DNA of 21,236 nucleotides, from positions 1 to 21,236 of the IMG/VR virus record IMGVR_UViG_3300040856_000649. One strand, given 5' to 3'. Shown one piece after another: positions 14,094-20,756 of the stretch. Made by a program: the position numbers and the translations under genes. Under the pieces are notes generated by a model. That model did not search any database. It saw nothing but the letters and a program-made list of their open reading frames with translations, and was not told where the DNA came from. The stretch comes from a virus. Every line of letters starts with the position of its first letter. Within the stretch, counting starts at the first letter, position 1.

Positions 14094-14122
14094 TTGACAT
14101 TGTACACAAAATAATTTATAAT
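14094..14122 (+). promoter_or_regulatory. sigma70 promoter P6 (dCMP hydroxymethylase unit)
   Basis: TTGACA at 14094-14099 and TATAAT at 14117-14122 with a 17-base spacer, starting 3 bases after the preceding stop. The leader holds GGAG. Confidence 0.9.
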
Positions 14123-14148
14123 AGTACTTTACATTATGGAGATTGCCT

Positions 14149-14493
14149 ATGAGCAAACAAGCAAACCCAGTTTCGGTTGATGTACTACAAGAGTGCGTTG
14201 ACCTTCAGTTGAAAAAGTCTCGCGATTATCAGAATCCGAACTCAACTGTTCAACAAGCCGACTACTATCCTAACGGTATTACAACCATTCATGATATTAT
14301 GCATGCAAAAATGCTTCGTATGAAATCTGTTATGGAAGCAATGCAGTCGGATGATTATGATCCTAACTTTGAATCCCTTGAAGATTCAGCAAAAGATTTA
14401 ATTAACTATTCAAGTTTCTTTGTCTCTTACTGTCGTAAAGGTATTAAAGGTCAAGATCCAACTAAAGATGTATTTAATAGGAGTACTAAATAA
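14149..14493 (+). CDS. Nmad1 (DUF1599)-like protein
   Basis: 114 residues from the ATG at 14149, which lies 7 bases after GGAG (14138-14141); a TTG at 14143 would be only one base from that site. KKSRDYQNPNS at about 22-32 and ESLEDSAKDLINYSSF at 76-91 match the K-x-x-DY and ED-x-x-x-DLxNY elements of the family once called DUF1599, now nucleotide-modification-associated domain 1. Its biochemical role is not established, but it is found with nucleotide-modifying enzymes, and here it opens the operon of dCMP hydroxymethylase. It overlaps the next gene by one base (TAATG). Confidence 0.6.
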   Translation: MSKQANPVSVDVLQECVDLQLKKSRDYQNPNSTVQQADYYPNGITTIHDIMHAKMLRMKSVMEAMQSDDYDPNFESLEDSAKDLINYSSFFVSYCRKGIKGQDPTKDVFNRSTK

Positions 14494-14747
14494 TGAGTAA
14501 TGTGATATTACCGTCAAGTGACGAAGACAAGAAAAGAATCCGTGGCTGCATGGAAGAAATGAGCAATTCATTTACAAGAATGGAATCAGAACGTGATTTT
14601 CAAAAAGAAGCAATTAATGCTTTGGCTGAAGAAGTACAGATTCCAAAATCAATCTTAAGGAAAACTGCAAGAGCTTTCCATAATCAAAACGTTTCAGATC
14701 TCGTTGCTGAAGTATCGGATATTGAAGCATTAATGGAATCAATTTAA
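14493..14747 (+). CDS. Small helical protein, DsbA-like (dsDNA-binding) candidate
   Basis: 84 residues, similar in size and pattern to T4 DsbA (89): a polar N-terminus, MSNSFTRMESERDFQKEAINALAEEV as one helix, IPKSILRKTARAFHNQNV as a short helical DNA-binding-like element, and an acidic tail (SDLVAEVSDIEALME). T4 DsbA binds double-stranded DNA and influences late transcription. Similarity is by pattern only. It is coupled by one-base overlaps on both sides, between the Nmad1-like gene and dCMP hydroxymethylase. Confidence 0.5.
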   Translation: MSNVILPSSDEDKKRIRGCMEEMSNSFTRMESERDFQKEAINALAEEVQIPKSILRKTARAFHNQNVSDLVAEVSDIEALMESI

Positions 14748-15418
14748 TGAACGTATCTTATATGCGACAAATGATTATTGACAAATATCTTAGTGAAGAT
14801 TTTGTCATTGATAAGACAGGTGTAAAAACTGTTGAAGTTATCGGAGCAACATTTATTGCTGATGAAGATCATATCATTCGTAAACCTGCGTATGCATATA
14901 TTGAACGTGAATTAGAATGGTATAAATCTCAATCATTGAATGTTAATGATATTCCTGGTGAAACGCCGCAGATTTGGAAATCTGTTGCTTCAACCGAAGG
15001 TTTGATTAACTCTAATTATGGTTGGTGCATTTACTCTGAAGAGAATGGTAATCAATACAAGCACGTTCTTCGTGAATTGAATAACAATCCAAACTCTCGT
15101 AGAGCAACAATGATTTATAATCGACCAAGTATGCATTTAGATTACAACCGAGATGGTATGTCTGACTTTATGTGTACCTACGCAAATACTTTTTATGTTC
15201 GCGACAATAAATTAGTATCGCATTACTTGATGCGTTCTAACGATGCAGTCTTTGGATATAACAATGATTATGCTTGGGCAAAATATGTTCAGAATCAACT
15301 TGCTGAAGATCTTGGTATCGAAGTTGGTGAATTAATTTGGACAGCATCAAACTTCCATGTATATGAAAGACACTTCAACTTTATTGAGGAATTAATTGAT
15401 GGACTCAAAGTGGGATAA
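14747..15418 (+). CDS. 42: dCMP hydroxymethylase (gp42)
   Basis: 223 residues (T4 gp42 is 246). DFVIDKTGVKTVEVIGATF at about 18-36 is very close to T4 gp42, as are ELEWYKSQSL, DIPGETPQIW and SNYGW. The catalytic cysteine is C143 in MSDFMC, and RSNDAVFG lies at 163-170. The residue that in thymidylate synthase is the dUMP-selecting asparagine is D174 here (NND), as in T4 gp42 (D179), which favours dCMP as the substrate. The enzyme makes 5-hydroxymethyl-dCMP from dCMP and methylene-tetrahydrofolate, so the phage DNA probably contains hydroxymethylcytosine. The corresponding kinase (gp1) is not in this window. The end overlaps the dCMP deaminase by 20 bases. Confidence 0.93.
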   Translation: MNVSYMRQMIIDKYLSEDFVIDKTGVKTVEVIGATFIADEDHIIRKPAYAYIERELEWYKSQSLNVNDIPGETPQIWKSVASTEGLINSNYGWCIYSEENGNQYKHVLRELNNNPNSRRATMIYNRPSMHLDYNRDGMSDFMCTYANTFYVRDNKLVSHYLMRSNDAVFGYNNDYAWAKYVQNQLAEDLGIEVGELIWTASNFHVYERHFNFIEELIDGLKVG

Positions 15419-15851
15419 ACGCTTTATGCGTGTTGCTCAGGAAATATCTTGTTGGAGCAAAGACCCTTCAAAACAAATAGGAGCGGTGGCAGTTAACTCT
15501 GACCGTCGTATACTAGCAACTGGGTATAATGGATTTCCAAAAGGAATTGAAGATATACCTGCTCGGTATGAAGATAGAACAATTAAATATGACTTGGTTG
15601 TTCATGCCGAGATGAACTGTATATACAATGCGACCTTTTCTGGCATTTCATTAAAGGATTCTACAATGTATGTATGGGGATTACCAGTTTGCCACGATTG
15701 TGCAAAAGGTATTATCCAAGTAGGCATAAATAGAATTGTCATTGGTATGATGGATTCTCCACAAAAGTGGTTAGACTCATTTGAAAAGTCAAGACGTATG
15801 TTTGACGAATCAGGAGTTGATATTGACTTTTTACATGATACTGTCAACTAA
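15399..15851 (+). CDS. cd: dCMP deaminase
   Basis: 150 residues from the ATG at 15399 (GAGGA 8 bases upstream; a TTG at 15396 is an alternative). It carries the zinc deaminase motif: HAE at 69-71, with C98 and C101 in PVCHDC, plus the N-terminal SKDPSKQIGAV and GYNGFP elements. The enzyme turns dCMP into dUMP for thymidylate synthesis. In T4 it is allosteric, stimulated by hydroxymethyl-dCTP. It starts inside the gp42 gene, so two enzymes that compete for dCMP are cotranslated. No thymidylate synthase is in this window. Confidence 0.92.
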   Translation: MDSKWDKRFMRVAQEISCWSKDPSKQIGAVAVNSDRRILATGYNGFPKGIEDIPARYEDRTIKYDLVVHAEMNCIYNATFSGISLKDSTMYVWGLPVCHDCAKGIIQVGINRIVIGMMDSPQKWLDSFEKSRRMFDESGVDIDFLHDTVN

Positions 15852-15855
15852 TCTA

Positions 15856-15884
15856 TTGACATTTATAGTAAACCATGTTATAAT
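15856..15884 (+). promoter_or_regulatory. sigma70 promoter P7
   Basis: TTGACA at 15856-15861 and TATAAT at 15879-15884 with a 17-base spacer, starting 4 bases after the deaminase stop. It serves the membrane protein, HAD-kinase and cytidylyltransferase genes, and probably those beyond. Confidence 0.9.
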
Positions 15885-15912
15885 GGTAGTTAAATTTTAA
15901 GGATATTATATT

Positions 15913-16113
15913 ATGAAAGAAATTATTACAGATATGACTTATGGCATCGTGTTCGTTGCTATTATTTTTGGAACAATGGCAGGCGCCGTATTTTTAATGG
16001 AAGCAATCAATATGACTAAAGATAGTATTCGTATTGCTATTGCTGTTCCTTTATTCCTCTTCTTCTGTTATCACTTTGGTGGACTAACAAGATCCATTAT
16101 CTTTAAGAAATAA
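15913..16113 (+). CDS. Small two-pass membrane protein
   Basis: 66 residues with two hydrophobic segments at about 10-32 and 41-58 separated by a charged NMTKDSIR loop, and a basic C-terminal end (SIIFKK). AAGGA (15899-15903) lies 9 bases before the ATG. No family recognised. It is the first gene after P7 and lies two bases before the HAD-kinase gene. Confidence 0.65.
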   Translation: MKEIITDMTYGIVFVAIIFGTMAGAVFLMEAINMTKDSIRIAIAVPLFLFFCYHFGGLTRSIIFKK

Positions 16114-16115
16114 TT

Positions 16116-17150
16116 ATGGCATTACACAAAAGAATAGTACTTGACTTTGACGACACATTAGCGTTTACGTCAAACAGAGATTGGGAAAATGCAGAACCAA
16201 ATATTGCTTTGATTGAAAAATGCAATGAATTGTATAATGCAGGTTGGCAAGTAGATATTTTTACTGCTCGTGGTTCTATTTCTTGTAGGAGTAGAGTTGA
16301 AGCAGAAGAAAAGTATGGAGAACAAATACGGTCTTGGTTAGAAAAGCACCATGTAAAATATCATATGTTGTCTTTTGATAAACCACTTGCTGCATACTAT
16401 ATTGATGATAAAGGTATTACACCTGAAGATTTTATATATGCTGACATTCGTGAATTGGAAGGTGGTCTATCAGGATCTGATATTTACACTGATGGTATGT
16501 TAGTACATAAGACCGCAAGTAATGCTCATGAAGTGGCAAAATGGTATAAGCAAACTGGCAGTGCAGTATATACTCCAGAAATCCATAGAGTGGTTGGTGA
16601 TACAATTACAATGGATTACATTGAACACGATGAAGAGTTCTTTAAGCATTCTCCGTATAAAGCATTGGCAATGATACAAGAAGCACTTGATGAATTCGGT
16701 CATATACCTACTAAAAAGTTTTTAACATTTGATGACTATATCGCAAGGATTGTAGGTCATGTTCAGTTAGCTGATGTACCTGTGTTTAACGATATTGTTG
16801 AAAGGATGGCAAATATTAATTTAGAATACGGGTATTGTCACGGAGATTTTGGTATTAAGAACATGCTGTTTAATGAACATAACATGTACTTAATTGACCC
16901 TATCCCTAATGTATTTGGTTGTCGTGAACTTGACATAGCAAAGTTTATCGCAAGCTTGCTTATTAATCGTTATAACATTGAACTACAAGATCTTTCAATT
17001 AATACGCTGTTAGCTTACAATCCTCAAATAGAAAGAAACACATTAATAATTTTAACAGCAGCTGAGATTATTCGTGTATATAAGTATCACCCTGATAAAG
17101 ATTTTATTATACAATGTGTTAATGATATTACGGAAGAATTATGTTTTTAG
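16116..17150 (+). CDS. HAD phosphatase-choline/aminoglycoside-kinase-like fusion
   Basis: 344 residues in two domains. Residues 1-105 are a HAD-type phosphatase: motif I DFDDT at 10-14, FTARGS near 49, and IDDKG at 96-100, in the style of capsule-biosynthesis phosphatases. Residues about 125-340 resemble the APH/choline-kinase fold: the Brenner motif HGDFGIKN at 242-249 carries the catalytic Asp244 and Asn249, and the metal-binding D261 follows in LIDP. It probably phosphorylates an alcohol or sugar (choline, ethanolamine, glycerol or a sugar). The next gene, overlapping by 10 bases, is a cytidylyltransferase, which is how LicA-LicC-type pathways activate such products. The substrate is unknown. 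The absence of a break or frameshift supports a true fusion. Confidence 0.72.
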   Translation: MALHKRIVLDFDDTLAFTSNRDWENAEPNIALIEKCNELYNAGWQVDIFTARGSISCRSRVEAEEKYGEQIRSWLEKHHVKYHMLSFDKPLAAYYIDDKGITPEDFIYADIRELEGGLSGSDIYTDGMLVHKTASNAHEVAKWYKQTGSAVYTPEIHRVVGDTITMDYIEHDEEFFKHSPYKALAMIQEALDEFGHIPTKKFLTFDDYIARIVGHVQLADVPVFNDIVERMANINLEYGYCHGDFGIKNMLFNEHNMYLIDPIPNVFGCRELDIAKFIASLLINRYNIELQDLSINTLLAYNPQIERNTLIILTAAEIIRVYKYHPDKDFIIQCVNDITEELCF

Positions 17151-17575
17151 ATAGAAAGAAATTACCTGAAGATTTTAAAGTAGGATTTACATGTTCTACT
17201 TTTGATTTGTTTCACGCAGGTCATATTGTAATGTTACAAGAAGCAAAGACATTGTGTGATTATTTAATTGTTGGATTATTGATTGACCCAACAGTGGATC
17301 GTCCTGAGTCAAAGAACAAGCCTATTCAAACTCCTTTTGAGAGATACATACAGGTATCATCTTGTAAGTATGTTGATGAGGTTATTCCTTTTACAACAGA
17401 ACAAGAAATCGTTGATATGATCTTGACGATTAATCCTGACATAAGAATTGTTGGTGAAGAGTATAAAGACCAAGAACATACAGGTAAAGGCTTATGTCCT
17501 GTTCATTATAATAGACGAAGACACTCATTCAGTTCAACAGAGCTCAGACAACGTGTGGTCAATTCTAATAAATAA
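17141..17575 (+). CDS. Cytidylyltransferase (TagD/HldE-C-like)
   Basis: 144 residues, matching glycerol-3-phosphate cytidylyltransferase TagD and the related HldE adenylyltransferase domain in length. CSTFDLFHAGH at 18-28 contains the HxGH motif, and HSFSST at 128-133 is the second signature (RTxGxSTT-like). It should activate a phosphorylated alcohol or sugar as a CDP (or ADP) derivative. It overlaps the HAD-kinase gene by 10 bases. The phosphate-to-CDP order with a kinase upstream and a glycosyltransferase downstream suggests one short pathway. Confidence 0.8.
   Translation: MFLDRKKLPEDFKVGFTCSTFDLFHAGHIVMLQEAKTLCDYLIVGLLIDPTVDRPESKNKPIQTPFERYIQVSSCKYVDEVIPFTTEQEIVDMILTINPDIRIVGEEYKDQEHTGKGLCPVHYNRRRHSFSSTELRQRVVNSNK
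17567..17574 (+). promoter_or_regulatory. Candidate late promoter (AATAAATA) before the glycosyltransferase
   Basis: AATAAATA overlaps the stop codon of the cytidylyltransferase gene, 26 bases before the ATG at 17601. It is the same sequence as the box before the tail-tube-like gene, in the same CTAATAAATA context, and would let the transferase and methyltransferase also be made late. Confidence 0.4.
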
Positions 17576-17600
17576 AAATACAGTCGGATAATTATATATT

Positions 17601-18860
17601 ATGAAAAACATTGGATTCGCAAAGATTGGCAAGTCAGTCAAGTTTAAACGCAATAGGTTCTCACCTATCGGTGGAGACAACGAGCCATCTTCAGTTCTAA
17701 TTGCACTCGCAAATAATAACCCAGACAAAACATTTTATATTATCGGTCGTTCTGACTTCAGCACTCTTTCTGAATCTGAAGCTTTGGATTTGTTTCCGTA
17801 TGATAATGTAATTGATATTTGGAAAGGTATTAAGAATGATGAAACCGATAGCTTTTATCGTCATGTGATTAACTATTTTAATCAGAGAGGATTTAAGTTA
17901 GATTATACTGTTATGATGGTAGGTCAAGTTGGTACTGTTACGATCCCAGGTAAGATTACTCAAGTGAAACATTTAAAAGAAGGTATCACTGACGGTAAAC
18001 CTGCTTCTGTGATTGATATGACAAAGAACTATACTTCTCCTATTGCGATTTGGTTAAATGAAGAAAAGCCTGACTACGTTGAGATTGTAAATGATCCACG
18101 ATATGTAATGAATCAATCAAGAGATATCTTTCATTTACCAAATAAGTCGTTAGGTCAATATGATTATAAGTATAAAGCAAGTACAATAGAATCATATGAA
18201 AACCAAGAACGATCCGACAAATTTGTAGAATCTGTATATGCAGGAATGGAAACAAACTTTTGTGTTCGTTACGACTATACAGAAGAATTTAATACAACAA
18301 GAAACATTCCTTTTATGGTCATATTGAATGAAGGTAAACCTTCAAGATATGGATTGATGAAGGAATGGGTATTGAACGATTTTGAAGATGTTGAAGTTTA
18401 TGGAAAATGGGAACACCCAGATACAGAAACTGATGCTAGGTTCAAAGGTTCTATTCATCTTGACGATGTAATTCGTAAATTGGATAATGTTAAATTTACG
18501 TTTATTATTCCAATTGAAAAAGGTTGGGTAACAGCAAAGTATATTGAAATGATACACGCAGGAGTTGTTCCTTTCTTACATCCAACATATGATGAACAGA
18601 AACATTTACCTATACCTGACTTCTTACGACCAAAAACTCCAACTGAGTTTAAAGAAAGAATGGATAGATTACTAAATAATGAAGAAGAGTACTTATCAGT
18701 AGTTAAAGGATTGCGTAAACTTATATGCAAGCCTGAGTTATATGATGGCACCTTCTTAAACAATAAAATTATGACAGCAATTGATGAAGATTATATCGCT
18801 ACTGATATATCACAATACGAAAAGAAAACTGCTGCTACACTTGAGGACTTTTTTGGATGA
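17601..18860 (+). CDS. GT-B-like glycosyltransferase, likely DNA-modifying
   Basis: 419 residues (T4 alpha-glucosyltransferase is 400). The C-terminal half has the GT-B nucleotide-sugar-binding arrangement: KYIEMIHAGVVPFLHPTYDE at about 315-334, like the E-x-x-x-x-G-x-x-P loop of T4 AGT. The N-terminal part is a Rossmann-like domain with little recognisable identity. The last residues, TLEDFFG, nearly match the polymerase tail TIEDFFS, suggesting binding to the sliding clamp; an AGT-gp45 interaction has been reported in T4. I infer that it glycosylates hydroxymethylcytosine in phage DNA using a nucleotide sugar. A glycan or teichoic-type acceptor remains possible. The ATGA overlap couples it to the C5-methyltransferase. 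Its ribosome binding site is weak. Confidence 0.65.
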   Translation: MKNIGFAKIGKSVKFKRNRFSPIGGDNEPSSVLIALANNNPDKTFYIIGRSDFSTLSESEALDLFPYDNVIDIWKGIKNDETDSFYRHVINYFNQRGFKLDYTVMMVGQVGTVTIPGKITQVKHLKEGITDGKPASVIDMTKNYTSPIAIWLNEEKPDYVEIVNDPRYVMNQSRDIFHLPNKSLGQYDYKYKASTIESYENQERSDKFVESVYAGMETNFCVRYDYTEEFNTTRNIPFMVILNEGKPSRYGLMKEWVLNDFEDVEVYGKWEHPDTETDARFKGSIHLDDVIRKLDNVKFTFIIPIEKGWVTAKYIEMIHAGVVPFLHPTYDEQKHLPIPDFLRPKTPTEFKERMDRLLNNEEEYLSVVKGLRKLICKPELYDGTFLNNKIMTAIDEDYIATDISQYEKKTAATLEDFFG

Positions 18861-20077
18861 AACAAGATATAACATGGGCACCACTTATTCCGCTTATTGG
18901 TGGACAAATGCTAGGAGCGGAAAAAGCTTTCGGTAAACCACCCGAAGCAATTTATTCTTATAGTGGATTTGAAGCTAACGATGGACATTATGTCAATTAT
19001 CAACAAGTAACGAAAGGACGTGATATTCCTTATGTATTACTTGATTCTGAAAATCCAAATATTAAACAAGTGGATGTAGTATCAGGTACTCCACCTTGCG
19101 CTGCATTATCGCAATTGAATACTGGATTAACTGAAGAATCAAAAGGTGCTAAATGTGCAAAGAACGAATTTATGTATCAGGTCTTTCAAGATGGTATTGA
19201 TGTTTTAGGAGCAAAGGTTGTTATTGTTGAGAACGCTCCTGCACTATATACAAACAAAGGTCGTCCAGTCGCAAATAGACTGTATGAAATTTGTGCTGAG
19301 AGAGGTTATTCTTTATCTCTGTATAAAACCTCAACGAGATATCATGGAGTTCCTCAGGGACGAGATAGAACGTTTGCGATTGGTTGGAAGTCAAGTACTT
19401 CTCCTGTATTAAACTGGTATAACCGTGATCGTAAATCATTTTCTGAATATCTTCAAGAGATTCCTGATGATGCATTACAACACGATTTGATTATTAATAA
19501 GAATGTACCTGAAGAACCTTACTATACATTTATTAAAACAAAAACAAACCGTGATGTAAGAGAGATTATGTTAGAAGAAGATGTAAAGACAACTCTCAAT
19601 TATGTTAACAAAAAAGGTTGGATGAAAGAAGCAAACGAATGGTTCCATAAGACAGGACATGAAAAAGGTATTAAGTATTCTGACCACGCAATTAAAAAGT
19701 ATGCTGATGGATTAGGTGTATGGGATGGTTCAGTACATGTCTTTGGTGATTATATGAATGCAGTCATTGGTCGTAATATGGTTGATACGATTCACCCAAC
19801 TGAAGATAGGTCATTAACTATTCGTGAAGCTCTACATATGATGGGATTCCCAGAAGACTTTGAACTATTAGGTGGATTGCCTAAAGTAAATCATATTGCT
19901 CAAAATGTTCCTGTACCTACATCAAGAGATTTACATTTTGAGATTGGTAAATTTTTAAGAGGGGAACTAACATTATCTGATACCACTTATTTAAGACAAA
20001 ACAATCATAAACAATTAATGGAGTTTGACCCTAACGGAAAAGATACAACTCCATCTCTTGAAGAATTTATGTCATAA
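18857..20077 (+). CDS. DNA (cytosine-5-)-methyltransferase
   Basis: 406 residues with the ordered C5-methyltransferase motifs: I near residues 10-21 (PLIPLIGGQMLG, a variant of FxGxGG), IV PPC at 79-81 with catalytic C81, VI ENAP at 125-128, VIII QGRDR at 167-171, a variable target-recognition stretch, IX SLTIREALHMMGFPEDF near 324-340, and X QNVPVPTSRDL. All catalytic motifs are present. The enzyme methylates C5 of cytosine in DNA. This is odd beside a dCMP hydroxymethylase, whose product already blocks C5. The C-terminal SLEEFMS resembles the polymerase tail. Coupled by ATGA to the glycosyltransferase gene. Target sequence cannot be predicted. Confidence 0.88.
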   Translation: MKQDITWAPLIPLIGGQMLGAEKAFGKPPEAIYSYSGFEANDGHYVNYQQVTKGRDIPYVLLDSENPNIKQVDVVSGTPPCAALSQLNTGLTEESKGAKCAKNEFMYQVFQDGIDVLGAKVVIVENAPALYTNKGRPVANRLYEICAERGYSLSLYKTSTRYHGVPQGRDRTFAIGWKSSTSPVLNWYNRDRKSFSEYLQEIPDDALQHDLIINKNVPEEPYYTFIKTKTNRDVREIMLEEDVKTTLNYVNKKGWMKEANEWFHKTGHEKGIKYSDHAIKKYADGLGVWDGSVHVFGDYMNAVIGRNMVDTIHPTEDRSLTIREALHMMGFPEDFELLGGLPKVNHIAQNVPVPTSRDLHFEIGKFLRGELTLSDTTYLRQNNHKQLMEFDPNGKDTTPSLEEFMS

Positions 20078-20081
20078 ACTA

Positions 20082-20110
20082 TTGACATTCAATAAAAAAT
20101 AGAGTATAAT
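20082..20110 (+). promoter_or_regulatory. sigma70 promoter P8 (dexA)
   Basis: TTGACA at 20082-20087 and TATAAT at 20105-20110 with a 17-base spacer, starting 4 bases after the methyltransferase stop. The dexA ATG is 7 bases after the -10 box, so transcription would begin at or next to the start codon. Confidence 0.9.
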
Positions 20111-20117
20111 ATACACC

Positions 20118-20756
20118 ATGAGAAATGATTTAATAATAGACTTTGAAACAATGGGTCAAGACGTACATAATTGTGCTGTCATTGATATGTCAGTAATGGT
20201 ATTTCAATGGGACAAGTTTACGTCTGACGATCCATACAATTTAGGCGATGTATTCAAGGTGAAGAAATTCAAATTGAATGTATCGGAGCAAGTCAAGAAT
20301 TACAATTGGGTAGTTGATAAAGGTACATTGGACTTTTGGTCGCAGCAGGATTCTGAAGTAAGAAAGAATATTGCTCCTAAGAGTTCTGATTTATCTGTTG
20401 CTGATTTTGTAAAACAATTCACAGATTTTTTAATTGATAGCCCAAAGATTGATTTTTGGTGGTCAAGGTCTAATTCATTTGACCCAGTTATTCTGGAAAG
20501 ATTATTTAAATCTCAGAATAAAGTAAATCATTTACAATCACACCTACAACATTGGAAAGTTAGAGATACAAGAACTTTTATTGATGCAAAGTTTGATTTT
20601 GGTTTGAAGAAGAATGGATTCCCTCCTTGTGCTAATGAAGATAAATGGGATTCTGTATTTAAAGCACACGATTCAGCTTGGGATATATTGGCTGACGTAA
20701 TGAGATTACAGTCAATCACTAGAGCTGAAAATGATATGGAGCAAATCACAGTATGA
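20118..20756 (+). CDS. dexA: DexA exonuclease A
   Basis: 212 residues (T4 DexA is 227). IIDFETMG at the N-terminus gives D8 and E10; SFDPVILERL provides D122; HDSAWD provides H184 and D189, completing the DEDDh exonuclease set. VRKNIAP near residue 81 matches T4 DexA closely. The T4 protein degrades DNA 3' to 5'. The start codon lies at about the predicted transcription start of P8, with no leader and no Shine-Dalgarno, so translation may be leaderless. It overlaps the next gene as ATGA. Confidence 0.9.
   Translation: MRNDLIIDFETMGQDVHNCAVIDMSVMVFQWDKFTSDDPYNLGDVFKVKKFKLNVSEQVKNYNWVVDKGTLDFWSQQDSEVRKNIAPKSSDLSVADFVKQFTDFLIDSPKIDFWWSRSNSFDPVILERLFKSQNKVNHLQSHLQHWKVRDTRTFIDAKFDFGLKKNGFPPCANEDKWDSVFKAHDSAWDILADVMRLQSITRAENDMEQITV

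Noticed and set aside
14747-15418. Thymidylate synthase
   Set aside because: The residue selecting dUMP is Asp, and the sequence follows T4 gp42 closely, so dCMP hydroxymethylase is the better call.
15842-15861. TGTCAA/TTGACA inverted repeat around P7 as a divergent promoter
   Set aside because: No minus-strand -10 box at the right distance; the left arm is the end of the deaminase coding sequence.
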